A DNA stretch of 64,000 nt from Viridibacterium silvisoli (GTDB lineage Bacteria > Pseudomonadota > Gammaproteobacteria > Burkholderiales > Rhodocyclaceae), in NCBI RefSeq assembly GCF_036017035.1, contig NZ_JAYXHS010000001.1:1240001-1304000 (forward strand), read 5' to 3'. Shown in pieces: positions 51,540 through 59,819 of the stretch. A program made the translations under genes and the position numbers. Positions within the stretch are counted from its first letter, which is position 1. Every line of letters starts with the position of its first letter. The notes below the pieces were generated by a model, which did no database searches, was not told the origin of the DNA, and saw only the letters and a program-made list of their open reading frames with translations.

Positions 51540-52502
51540 GACTTGCTCCGCTGGCGCGACGGCTGGTGGAGTGACGGCGGCGCGGCCCTCTGCATGCAAC
51601 ATCCACGCGTCAAGCCCGCCCAGCAGCGGGCGTACGCGCTTGAAACCCAGCTCGCGCAACTGGCGCGCAGCGTGGGCGGCTGAGGCCTCGTTGGGACAGG
51701 CGCAATAGAAAACGACCTCATGGTCGTGTGGGATCGCGGCGAGCACATTCTTCACTTCGCCGAGCTCGACTTCGAGCGCCCCGGGGATGCGGCGTGGATC
51801 GGCCTGGCGCGAGGTCGCCGAGCGCACATCGACGATGATGGGCGCCCTGCCGTTGCTGACCATGTCGTACAGCTCATCGACCGCGATGCGATGCGTACGT
51901 ACGAAGCGCAGCAGGCGCTGCCGCTCGATCCAGCGCCATGCGATATACAAGGCCAGCAATGCGGCGACCACCAGGATGGCCACGCTGCCGATGCTGGCCA
52001 GCGCATTCAGGAAAGCATCCACCTGGCGATGTAGCAGCATGCCGGCGCCGATGGCCGTGCCTGCCCACAGCAAGGTGCCCAGTGCATCGAAGAACAGGAA
52101 GCGCGCCGCGCCGATACCCGTGGCACCCGCCAGCGGCGACGACAGGGCCGACAGGCCCGGCACGAAGCGCGCGACCAGCAAGGAGGCAACGCCCCAGCGG
52201 GCGAAGGTGTTCTCCGTGCGACGCACGCAGGCATCCGGCGAAATGGTGATGCGACACATCAGGCCAAGAATGCGCAGGCCATATCTGCGCCCCGCCAGAT
52301 ACCACGCGAAATTGGCGATGCTGGAGCCGAGTACGGCCAGCATGAGTACCGTGCTGGCCGAGAGTGAGCCGTCCATCGACAGCGCACCTGCCACCATCAA
52401 GGTCGGGACTGCGGGAATGGGCGCACCGAGCTGCTCGACGAGTACCTGCAGGAAGACAAGCAGCGGGCCATGCTGGTTGAAGAGTTCGAGGATGTGCTGC
52501 AA
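51525..52502 (-). CDS. DedA-family membrane protein fused to a rhodanese domain
   Basis: 325 residues from a TTG at 52502. The N-terminal part is a DedA (SNARE-associated) domain with about five helices: VEQLGAPIPAVPTLMVAGAL, ISPDACVRRTENTFARWGV, and FVPGLSALSSPLAGATGIG with the conserved Arg and Pro. The C-terminal about 115 residues form a rhodanese: GRAPIIVDVRSATSR and VVFYCACPNEASAA with the active Cys. The TTG start is chosen because CCGGAGAATCCCC, a strong ribosome site, lies six bases before it and the homologous N-terminus begins there; an ATG at 52535 is also in frame. DedA proteins move polyprenyl or phospholipids; the rhodanese role is unknown. Confidence 0.87.
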   Translation of the reverse strand: MQHILELFNQHGPLLVFLQVLVEQLGAPIPAVPTLMVAGALSMDGSLSASTVLMLAVLGSSIANFAWYLAGRRYGLRILGLMCRITISPDACVRRTENTFARWGVASLLVARFVPGLSALSSPLAGATGIGAARFLFFDALGTLLWAGTAIGAGMLLHRQVDAFLNALASIGSVAILVVAALLALYIAWRWIERQRLLRFVRTHRIAVDELYDMVSNGRAPIIVDVRSATSRQADPRRIPGALEVELGEVKNVLAAIPHDHEVVFYCACPNEASAAHAARQLRELGFKRVRPLLGGLDAWMLHAEGRAAVTPPAVAPAEQVLTQE

Positions 52503-52616
52503 GGGGATTCTCCGGAGGCGCTCAGCAGTGAGCATACCGCGCGCAGTGTGACCAGACGCGCATCGTCCGGAAATGATGCGGGCAGGGATGGCTACCCCTG
52601 CCCGCACATTCACAGC

Positions 52617-53381
52617 TCAGGCGCCGAAACCACCATCGACCGTCAGGCTGGCGCCGGTGATGTAGCCTGCTTCGGGGCCGGCGAGGTAAGCCACGAACGA
52701 AGCGATCTCTTCGGTCTTGCCGTAGCGGGGCAGAGCCATGAAGCCCTTGATCGTCGCGGCGAAATCACCCGCGTCGGGATTCATGTCGGTATCGACCGGA
52801 CCTGGTTGCACGTTGTTGACCGTGATGCCACGCGGGCCGAGGTCACGGGCGAGGCCCTTGGTCAGGCCGACGATCGCCGACTTGCTCATGGCATATACGC
52901 CGCCACCGGCGAAAGGCATGCGGTCAGCGTTGGTGCTGCCGATGTTGATCACGCGACCACCGTCCTGCATGTGCTTCGCGGCCTCCTGCGTGGCGACGAA
53001 GACGCTGCGCACATTCACCGCCAGGGTGCGGTCGAAGTCTTCGAGCTTGAACTCATCGAGTGGCGCGATGGCCAGCACGCCGGCATTGTTGACCAGCACA
53101 TCGATGCGGCCGAATTTCTCTGCAGCACGATTGATCGCGGCGCGCACCGCGACCGGGTCGGCGCTGTCCGCCTGGATGCCCAGCGCGCGACCGCCGCTGA
53201 CTTCGATGTCGCTGGCGAGCTGTTGCGCTTTCTCGGGTGAGCTGACGTAGGTGAAGGCGACTGCAGCGCCCTCGGCTGCCAGTCGGCGCACGATCGCAGC
53301 GCCGATGCCGCGTGAGCCGCCCTGCACGAAAGCGACCTTGCCGTTGAGGGAGTTGCCGGTGTTTTGCGTGGTGTTCGACAT
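52617..53381 (-). CDS. SDR-family oxidoreductase, FabG-like
   Basis: 254 residues. Short-chain dehydrogenase with the cofactor loop GGSRGIGAAIV, NNAG, catalytic Ser in INIGSTNADR, and the YAMSK motif (Tyr-x3-Lys). It ends TGASLTVDGGFGA. An NADPH preference is suggested by the Ser-Arg after the first Gly pair. The substrate is unknown. It is divergent from a LysR regulator with 136 bases between, the usual arrangement of a LysR gene and its target. Confidence 0.93.
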   Translation of the reverse strand: MSNTTQNTGNSLNGKVAFVQGGSRGIGAAIVRRLAAEGAAVAFTYVSSPEKAQQLASDIEVSGGRALGIQADSADPVAVRAAINRAAEKFGRIDVLVNNAGVLAIAPLDEFKLEDFDRTLAVNVRSVFVATQEAAKHMQDGGRVINIGSTNADRMPFAGGGVYAMSKSAIVGLTKGLARDLGPRGITVNNVQPGPVDTDMNPDAGDFAATIKGFMALPRYGKTEEIASFVAYLAGPEAGYITGASLTVDGGFGA

Positions 53382-53471
53382 GATGATTCTCCATTTGCCC
53401 GCAGTCCGGAATGGCCTGCTGATGGAGTGCAGTATCCGCAGCGGACTATGTCGCGACTAGCCACGAATACC

Positions 53472-53486
53472 TATAATCAGTTGATA
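53472..53486. promoter_or_regulatory. Possible LysR binding site / -10 region between SDR and LysR genes
   Basis: TATAATCAGTTGATA is an imperfect dyad with matching ends (TAT and ATA). It contains a consensus TATAAT that could serve the LysR gene as -10; no good -35 precedes it. Confidence 0.3.
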
Positions 53487-53517
53487 CAAACGGTTTGAAA
53501 TGGCGAGGCGGCTCGAA

Positions 53518-54441
53518 ATGGAAACACTCAACAGCATCGAATGTTTCGTGCGCAGTGCGGAGGCCGGCAGCTTCTCGGAAGCCGCGCGGCGCCTCGGCCT
53601 CACGTCGGCGGCGGTCGGCAAGAACGTGGCCAAGCTGGAGGCGAATGTCGGCGTGCGCCTGTTCCAGCGCAGTACCCGCAGCCTGCGCCTCACCGAGGCG
53701 GGCGAGCGTTTCCTGCGCGAAGTGGGCAGCGGGCTGGCGACGATCCAGGGCGCCGTGGCGAATCTCGCCAGCGCTGATGGCCTGCCGAGCGGCACGCTCA
53801 AGGTCAGCATGGGCACCGTGTTCGGACGCGACTACGTGATGCCCACGCTGGGCGCATTCGTCGCGCGCTATCCCGGCATCTCACCCGACTGGCATTTCGA
53901 CAATCGCCAGGTCGACCTCATCGGCGAAGGCTTCGACGCAGCCATCGGTGGCGGCTTCGATCTGCCGCCGGGACTCGTCGCACGCGAGCTGACGCCGGCG
54001 CATCGCGTGCTCGTTGCGTCTGCAGACTACCTAGCGCAGCAGGCGCCAATTCGCGACCCCGCTGATCTCGCGCGCTGCGACGGCATTCTCATCCGCTCAC
54101 CGCAGACCGGTCGCGTGCGCCCCTGGACGCTGCGCAACAAGAGCAACGCGCAAGCCGGCATCGCCCTGCGTCAGCGCATGACCATGAGCGATCCGGATGC
54201 CTCGTGCCGCGCCGCAGAGATGGGCCTCGGCATCGCCCTCGTCAGCATGCTGCACGCCTTGCCCTACCTCGAGGGCGAGCGCCTCGTGCGCGTGCTGCCG
54301 GACTGGTATGTCGACGCCGGCCATCTGTCGATCTACTTCGCGGCGCAGAAACTGCTGCCTGCGAAGACACGTGCATTCGTGGACTTCATCGTCGAGGAGT
54401 TCCGTCGGCAGAAATATGCGAGGCGCTTCTCTGCCGTCTGA
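53518..54441 (+). CDS. LysR-family transcriptional regulator
   Basis: 307 residues. The N-terminal winged helix is METLNSIECFVRSAEAGSFS with AARRLGLTSAAVGKNVAKLE as the recognition region. The effector domain begins LPSGTLKVSMGTVFGRDYVMP. It belongs to the CrgA-like subgroup common next to short-chain dehydrogenases. The ATG at 53518 has GAGGCGG seven bases before; an ATG at 53500 overlaps that site and is less likely. It probably controls the divergent SDR gene. Confidence 0.92.
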   Translation: METLNSIECFVRSAEAGSFSEAARRLGLTSAAVGKNVAKLEANVGVRLFQRSTRSLRLTEAGERFLREVGSGLATIQGAVANLASADGLPSGTLKVSMGTVFGRDYVMPTLGAFVARYPGISPDWHFDNRQVDLIGEGFDAAIGGGFDLPPGLVARELTPAHRVLVASADYLAQQAPIRDPADLARCDGILIRSPQTGRVRPWTLRNKSNAQAGIALRQRMTMSDPDASCRAAEMGLGIALVSMLHALPYLEGERLVRVLPDWYVDAGHLSIYFAAQKLLPAKTRAFVDFIVEEFRRQKYARRFSAV

Positions 54442-54610
54442 TGGCGCGGGTGATTGCCGATTTACGGTTGTTTTGGTGGTTTTATTGGCTGAGCGCGGGC
54501 TGCGTCAGGCTTGTATCGTGGAATCGTGGCGGCTTTGATAGACCTGCATCAAGAGAGTCGACCACCTGATCTGAGACGATGCGGGTCTGGTTCAATGACT
54601 GGAGTACCCG

Positions 54611-54877
54611 ATGAGTTCGCGCGCGCAACATGTTGAAGCTACCGCAACGGTGGATTTCGTAGCGGTGGATGGCGAGCAGCAAATCGCTGCACGCATCAGC
54701 GACGAAGCCCTGTGTCACTGCTTCGCCGGTTTCTATGGGCTGGAAGATCCGCTGGTAGGCGCTTATCTGAAGAACGCCCGTGTCATCGACAGCGTCGTCG
54801 TCCGCAAGGCCCGCCAGGGCTACCCGCAGCCCATCCAGCTCGAGACTGCAGACTTTGCCGAGGCCGCCGCGGCCTGA
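54611..54877 (+). CDS. DUF1488-like small protein
   Basis: 88 residues. The pattern VDFVAVDGEQQIAARISDEAL with a following helix (VGAYLKNARVIDSVVVRKAR) resembles DUF1488 proteins, which are small, cytoplasmic and of unknown function. A GGAG ribosome site precedes the ATG. It shares a bidirectional terminator with the convergent pal gene. The 169 bases before it hold no other recognisable element. Confidence 0.65.
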   Translation: MSSRAQHVEATATVDFVAVDGEQQIAARISDEALCHCFAGFYGLEDPLVGAYLKNARVIDSVVVRKARQGYPQPIQLETADFAEAAAA

Positions 54878-54889
54878 TACCTGCAAACA

Positions 54890-54913
54890 AAAAGGAGGCC
54901 GTGGCCTCCTTTT
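54890..54913. terminator. Bidirectional intrinsic terminator between DUF1488 and pal
   Basis: AAAAGGAGGCC and GGCCTCCTTTT form a perfect 11-bp stem around GT, with A- and T-runs on the two sides, so it should work for both convergent genes. Confidence 0.85.
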
Positions 54914-54930
54914 CTGATTCATCGCCTTGC

Positions 54931-55518
54931 TCAGCGTCCCTGGCGCATCAGATCGACGCGGCGGTTGGCGGCCCAGCACTTTTCTGCGTGGCAGGTTTCG
55001 CGTGGCTTTTCACTGCCCAGGCTCACCGCCTCGAGCTGCGCTTCCGGTACGCCCAGCAACTCCAGTTGCTTCTTCACGGCCTCCGCGCGTTTCTGGCCCA
55101 GCGCAAGGTTGTACTCCGAGCTGCCGCGTTCGTCGGCATTGCCTTCCAGCTTGATCGGTGCCGCGTTGCGGCCTTTCACTGTGGCTGAAACCTGCTGCAG
55201 CATGTCCAGGTACTCCGCCTTCACTGCAAACTGGTTGTAGTCGAAGTAGACGCTCTTGCCGACCGGCGTTTCAACAATGCGCCCCTGGCTGTCTGTATCA
55301 GCACCGGCGCTGGCGGCAGGGGGCCGTGCCGCCATGCCACGCGATGCATCCGTCACGCCAATGCCATTCCCGGTCCCGAGGCCTGTGCCCGATGCGGGGC
55401 CTGAGCCGGCACCGGGTTGATTGCGGTTCTCTACGGGGGCTGCCGGTCCGGTGGACGAGCAGGCACTCAGCAGTACAGTGGCCGCAACGCAGATGGCAAG
55501 GGGAGACAATGATTTCAT
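54931..55518 (-). CDS. pal: OmpA-domain lipoprotein, Pal-like
   Basis: 195 residues. Lipobox LSAC in MKSLSPLAICVAATVLLSAC, then a Gly/Ala-rich linker. The OmpA-like peptidoglycan-binding domain has KSVYFDYNQFAVKAEY, LEGNADERGSSEYNLALGQKRA and AANRRVDL. The C-terminal CHAEKCWAANRR contains a Cys pair typical of many betaproteobacterial Pal proteins. It anchors the outer membrane to peptidoglycan. tolQRAB and ybgF are not adjacent, so it is either a relocated pal or a paralogue. The ATG at 55518 gives the proper lipoprotein signal. Confidence 0.85.
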   Translation of the reverse strand: MKSLSPLAICVAATVLLSACSSTGPAAPVENRNQPGAGSGPASGTGLGTGNGIGVTDASRGMAARPPAASAGADTDSQGRIVETPVGKSVYFDYNQFAVKAEYLDMLQQVSATVKGRNAAPIKLEGNADERGSSEYNLALGQKRAEAVKKQLELLGVPEAQLEAVSLGSEKPRETCHAEKCWAANRRVDLMRQGR

Positions 55519-55646
55519 GAAGGTATCCATGGCAAAAACACGACAAAAAATAGAAGACATCAGGCTGAAAAGACAGTCGCGCAGGGGACAAGTTCAACCG
55601 CGGTCCCTGCAGTGAACAGGCGCTGATCTGCCCATATTATCTGCCC

Positions 55647-56660
55647 TCAGCATGCAGACTTGGGTGATGGCAGGTCTGTGCGTTGTCGAACCAAGACGGC
55701 GCGCAGCAGATGAGCTGCCTGAGCCGGGTCGTCCGCATCCGTCGCCATCAACACCGTGAGTGTATTGCCGTTCTCCTGCGCGGCGACGGCTTCCACTTTC
55801 AAGGCCGGGGGCAGCGACCACGCGTCGCTCACGCGACCATCCGTGTTTACCACGCCGATGATTGCACCGGTGCACACACCATCGGCATAGCTGTTATCCG
55901 TGTTTTCCGCCACAGCGCTGAACAGCCAGCTGCCATCCATCAATGCCGTGCCGTCGGTGAAACACAAGGGCACCTCGCCGATGCGGCCCAGATCGTGGCG
56001 CCGCATGCGCAGGCAAGCTGGCGCAGCCTCCCCAGCTCCTCCAGCCGCCAGCCAGCGCATCACATCCTGCAGGGCGAAGGCGATGCTCGCATTCGGCGAT
56101 TGCACGTTCGTGCTGCCGCGTTGCAGGAGTAGCAGCTCGTCACCGCATACGAATGCGCCCTCGATATTGAGATCGCTGTAGTGCTCGCGCAGCGGCTCGT
56201 ACAGCGGCGCGAGATCGATGTGCATGATGCCGCTCGCGCGGCCGGTGTCCTGCCCGAGCACCTCGACAGGTATCAGCCAGCCCGTCTGGCGGTTGGGCCG
56301 CGAACCGGAACCCAGTGCCAATAACGCACCGGCGGGCCACGCCGCAGACGGCGGCAGGGTCAGCAGCGATTCTGTATCGGGCTTGAGTCGCTTGCGAGCG
56401 GATACGTCCGGCGGCAGATCATCCTCCAGCATGCGCAGCAGTCGCCCCGGTGCGGTACCGGCGACATCGAAAATGCCGATGTGATGCTCGTCGTCGGCCA
56501 CCACGATGACCTGGCCGTCGCGCCACACCATGCCGCTTGCAGCGCTCAGATGCGCCACGCCGCGCGGGTGGCTGGCGGCATCTACCTGCAGGAGGCGCAG
56601 GTGCTCGACCGCGAGTGCCTGCAGCGGGAAGGCCGGAGTGAGTGGTGTTTCGTGATGCAC
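55647..56660 (-). CDS. Uncharacterised beta-propeller-like protein
   Basis: 337 residues from a GTG, no signal peptide. Repeated beta-strand units with WRDGQVIVVADDEHHIGIFD, DTESLLTLPPSAAWPAGALL, DLNIEGAFVCGDELLLLQRG and FTDGTALMDGSWLFSAVAEN suggest a propeller like the DUF6929/esterase-like group. Acidic residues near DDE and DTE could bind metal. It lies 81 bases after the DUF1398 gene on the same strand, possibly in one transcript with marR. Function is unknown. Confidence 0.7.
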   Translation of the reverse strand: MHHETPLTPAFPLQALAVEHLRLLQVDAASHPRGVAHLSAASGMVWRDGQVIVVADDEHHIGIFDVAGTAPGRLLRMLEDDLPPDVSARKRLKPDTESLLTLPPSAAWPAGALLALGSGSRPNRQTGWLIPVEVLGQDTGRASGIMHIDLAPLYEPLREHYSDLNIEGAFVCGDELLLLQRGSTNVQSPNASIAFALQDVMRWLAAGGAGEAAPACLRMRRHDLGRIGEVPLCFTDGTALMDGSWLFSAVAENTDNSYADGVCTGAIIGVVNTDGRVSDAWSLPPALKVEAVAAQENGNTLTVLMATDADDPAQAAHLLRAVLVRQRTDLPSPKSAC

Positions 56661-56741
56661 CGGCTGCTCCCGTTGCGTAGAGGTGGCTACATCATGACAA
56701 GGCCACCTGCTTCCCGCCAGCCATTTGCAGAGCGTGTCGTG

Positions 56742-57161
56742 TCAAGACGGGAAGGGCTCGATATGTACCTCGCCACGCCGGCCGAAGTAAGCCACATGCC
56801 GTCCGGCAATCCACACGATGTAGCCGATGCAGCCCGCAGCCATCGAACGCTGCAGGAATTCCGGATACTTCACCTCGCCGCGTTGTGCGCCACGGATAAC
56901 TGCCTGCAGGGCCGCTGCATCGAATGCCGACGGGATGCTCACCTCCGGCACCTGCAGCGCCAGCGTGTGCGTGCCGCCATCGGGCATGTAGTAGGTGGTT
57001 GCGGGCAAGCGATAGTCCGCGTGATAGGACTCCGCACCGAGCGCTACCAGCCGGCCGACGATCTCGCCGAAACTTGCGGTGCCGGCATACGAATCCTCCG
57101 CACACCGGGTCATGACCTGTGCTGCTGTCGTGCTGACGGGCTTGCCTGTGCTGTCGTGCAT
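56742..57161 (-). CDS. DUF1398-family protein
   Basis: 139 residues. ATG at 57161 with CAGGAG seven bases before. The family pattern is seen in SFGEIVGRLVALGAESYHADYRLPATTYYMPDGGTH and in the C-terminal IVWIAGRHVAYFGRRG (positions given by nt 56755-57080). E. coli YbcV is a distant example; the function is unknown. It follows marR with a 30-base gap, so both are probably transcribed from the marR promoter. Confidence 0.8.
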   Translation of the reverse strand: MHDSTGKPVSTTAAQVMTRCAEDSYAGTASFGEIVGRLVALGAESYHADYRLPATTYYMPDGGTHTLALQVPEVSIPSAFDAAALQAVIRGAQRGEVKYPEFLQRSMAAGCIGYIVWIAGRHVAYFGRRGEVHIEPFPS

Positions 57162-57191
57162 GTCTTTGCTCCTGTTCATGGATGGCCGTAC

Positions 57192-57689
57192 CTACTCGAC
57201 CGGAATTTCCTTCAGGCCGTGCTGGCGGACGATGTCCTGCATCGTTGCGATGAGCCGTTGCTGTTGCGCCGGCGTGAGATGGCCGAAGAAGGCCGCATCG
57301 TTTTCGTCTGCCTCCTGCGCCAGCGTGGGTACGAGCGCGCGGCCTGCCGTTGTCAGCACGAGAGACTGGGCGCGCCGATCCGTCGTGTCCGCAGCACGCT
57401 CGATCAGTCCCTTCGCTTCGAGGCGCGTGACGATCTTCGATACGGCGCCCTTGGTCATTCCCAGCGCATCCATCAAGGCACTGGCCGAGGTTCCGTTCGC
57501 CGTGAACAGCTGGCGCAGGGCGACCCATTCGGAGACCGACACGCCGTGCGCCTCGACCCGCCTGCGGAACTGGCCGGACACGTGGTTCGACACGAAACGC
57601 AGCCAGAAACCGATATGTGTTTCCAGATCGCTGATGTGGGTGCTGTGGCGTATGCTCGGGGTGGATGCGGGCTTCTTGCGGGAACTCAT
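57192..57689 (-). CDS. MarR-family transcriptional regulator
   Basis: 165 residues. Winged helix with LRQLFTANGTSASALMDALG, TKGAVSKIVTRLEAKGLIER as recognition helix, and DTTDRRAQSLVLTTAGRAL as the wing. MarR proteins are dimeric repressors released by small aromatic ligands or oxidation. A perfect 18-bp palindrome lies exactly in the spacer of its promoter, so autorepression is very likely. The downstream DUF1398 gene is the likely co-regulated target. Confidence 0.94.
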   Translation of the reverse strand: MSSRKKPASTPSIRHSTHISDLETHIGFWLRFVSNHVSGQFRRRVEAHGVSVSEWVALRQLFTANGTSASALMDALGMTKGAVSKIVTRLEAKGLIERAADTTDRRAQSLVLTTAGRALVPTLAQEADENDAAFFGHLTPAQQQRLIATMQDIVRQHGLKEIPVE

Positions 57690-57719
57690 CAGGGGGCTCG
57701 GCGTATCGCGGGTACGTGG

Positions 57720-57748
57720 ATTATGGTTTCCATGGAAACCAAAAGCAA
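57720..57748 (-). promoter_or_regulatory. marR promoter with operator in the spacer
   Basis: On the minus strand, TTGCTT (57743-57748) and CATAAT (57720-57725) are 17 bases apart. The perfect palindrome TGGTTTCCATGGAAACCA (57724-57741) fills the spacer. A bound dimer would block RNA polymerase, the usual MarR mechanism. Confidence 0.75.
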
Positions 57749-57870
57749 GGCGGCGCAGGAATCACTCGACAGGTCAGGCATGCGGCTTGCCGCCTGACGC
57801 AGCGCCCGGAGCGGGGCGCGGGCGGTGGGAGCAGGTCAGGGTGGCGTCATTCGAATAGCGGGCTAGAACA

Positions 57871-59784
57871 ATGGATAACAGCAATAACCCGATCGATCCG
57901 GAGCTTTTCAAACTGATGGTCGAGCAGACCAAGGACTATGGCCTGTTCATGCTCGATCCGCTGGGGCACGTGGTCACCTGGAACCTCGGCGCGCAACTCA
58001 TCAAAGGCTATTTTCCCGACGAGATTATCGGCAGTCACTTTTCCCGCTTCTACACGCGCGAGGCGATCGATCGCGGCTGGCCGCAGTACGAACTGAAGGT
58101 TGCCGCTGCCGAGGGGCGCTTCGAGGACGAAGGCTGGCGCTTGCGCAAGGACGGCTCACGCTTCTGGGCCAGTGTCGTCATCACTGCCTTGCGTGGCGGG
58201 AATGGCGAACTGCTCGGCTTCTCGAAGATCACGCGCGACCTCACCGAGCGCAAGATGAACGAGGAGGCCTTGCGCCAGAGCGAGGAGCGTTTCCGCCTGC
58301 TCATCGAAGGGGTGACCGACTATGCCATCTACATGCTGAGTGAAGAAGGCATCATCACCAGCTGGAATACGGGCGCCGAGCGCATCAAGGGCTATGCTCG
58401 CGAGGAGATTCTCGGTAAGCATTTCTCGCGCTTCTACCGGCAGGAAGACATCGACGCTGGCAAGCCCTGGCACGAGTTGCAGACGGCGAAGCAGGTCGGT
58501 CGCGCGGAGGAGGAAGGCTGGCGGCTGCGGAAGAACGGCGAGGCCTTCTGGGCGCGTGTGGTCGTCAGCGCGTTGTACGACGGCGAAGGGCGTTCGCGTG
58601 GCTTTGCCAAAGTGACGCAGGACCTGACCGAGCGTCGCCACATGCAGGATCTCGAGAAGGCCGCGCAGAACATCCACGAATTCATCGCCACGCTTGCACA
58701 CGAGTTGCGCAATCCGCTGGCTCCTATCCGCGCCGCAGCGCAGACCCTGCAATGGTTGCCGGAGGGCGACCCGCGGCTGGCGCCCATGATAGACATGCTC
58801 GATCGTCAGAGCCGGCACATGACGCACATCATCGACGACCTCATCGACGTCACGCGCATCGGCCGCGGCATGCTCTCGGTCGAGCACACCTTCGTCGACA
58901 TTGCCGACATCGTTCGTCAATCGCTGGAGGCTACGGCGACAGCCATCGAGGAGCGCGAGCACACGGTCGAAATCGATACCGCAGTGGAGCCCGTCTTCGT
59001 CAGCGGCGACCACCATCGCCTCAACCAGCTGGTCACCAACCTGCTGAGCAATGCGGCGCGCTACACCGCGCACGGTGGCCGCATTTCGATCAGCGGGCGC
59101 GCCGAAGGCGGCAACGCCATCATCGAGGTGCGCGACACGGGCAAAGGCATCGAGGCGGACATGATGGGGCGCATTTTCGACATGTTCGTGCAGGGACGCG
59201 GTTCGCTCGAGAGCGCCGAACGCGGCCTGGGCATCGGCCTGGCGCTGGCCCGCAAGATTGCCGAGTTGCACGGCGGGGCGCTGGAGGTGTTCAGCGACGG
59301 CAAGGGCAAGGGCTCCACCTTCACCTTGCGCCTGCCGCGAGCCGAATACGTGCAGGCCAGCGCCGTCAGTGCCTCACCGGAGGCGGCCGGGCGCCCCGTC
59401 CAGCCGCGGCGGCGGGTGTTGATCGTCGATGACAACGCGGATGCCGCAGAGTCCCTGCACCACTTGTTGCAGACGCTCGGCCATGAGACCTACGTCGCCA
59501 GCAGCGGTGCCGTGGCGCTGGAGATGGTGGCGCACTATCGCCCCGAGATTGTCTTGCTCGACATCGGCATGCCCGGCATGGATGGTTATGAAACGGCGCG
59601 CCGCCTGCGTCAGTTGAATGCGGGCACGCCCACGCAGCTGCGCATTGTCGCCATCTCCGGCTGGGGGCAGGAGCCCGATCGCGCCAAGTCGAGAGAAGCG
59701 GGGCTCGATCTGCACCTGCTCAAGCCGGTGGAGTTGCCGCAGCTGATTGCGGCGTTGGCAGAGCCCGATCGCGCTGAAGGTTGA
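57871..59784 (+). CDS. PAS-PAS hybrid sensor histidine kinase with receiver domain
   Basis: 637 residues, no membrane helices. PAS1 (about 12-127) and PAS2 (about 141-255) are clearly related: both have GY-EEI-G-HFSRFY-like and EGWRLRK-G--FWA blocks, so they arose by duplication. The HisKA domain has His277 in TLAHELRNPLAP. The ATPase domain has LLSNAARYTAHGG, DTGKGIE and GLGIGLALARKI. A C-terminal receiver carries Asp564 in IVLLDIGMPGMDG. No output regulator is adjacent; a phosphotransfer partner elsewhere is likely. Confidence 0.93.
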   Translation: MDNSNNPIDPELFKLMVEQTKDYGLFMLDPLGHVVTWNLGAQLIKGYFPDEIIGSHFSRFYTREAIDRGWPQYELKVAAAEGRFEDEGWRLRKDGSRFWASVVITALRGGNGELLGFSKITRDLTERKMNEEALRQSEERFRLLIEGVTDYAIYMLSEEGIITSWNTGAERIKGYAREEILGKHFSRFYRQEDIDAGKPWHELQTAKQVGRAEEEGWRLRKNGEAFWARVVVSALYDGEGRSRGFAKVTQDLTERRHMQDLEKAAQNIHEFIATLAHELRNPLAPIRAAAQTLQWLPEGDPRLAPMIDMLDRQSRHMTHIIDDLIDVTRIGRGMLSVEHTFVDIADIVRQSLEATATAIEEREHTVEIDTAVEPVFVSGDHHRLNQLVTNLLSNAARYTAHGGRISISGRAEGGNAIIEVRDTGKGIEADMMGRIFDMFVQGRGSLESAERGLGIGLALARKIAELHGGALEVFSDGKGKGSTFTLRLPRAEYVQASAVSASPEAAGRPVQPRRRVLIVDDNADAAESLHHLLQTLGHETYVASSGAVALEMVAHYRPEIVLLDIGMPGMDGYETARRLRQLNAGTPTQLRIVAISGWGQEPDRAKSREAGLDLHLLKPVELPQLIAALAEPDRAEG

Positions 59785-59819
59785 GCGGGGCGGCTGCCAT
59801 TCCCCGGGATAATCCTGTC

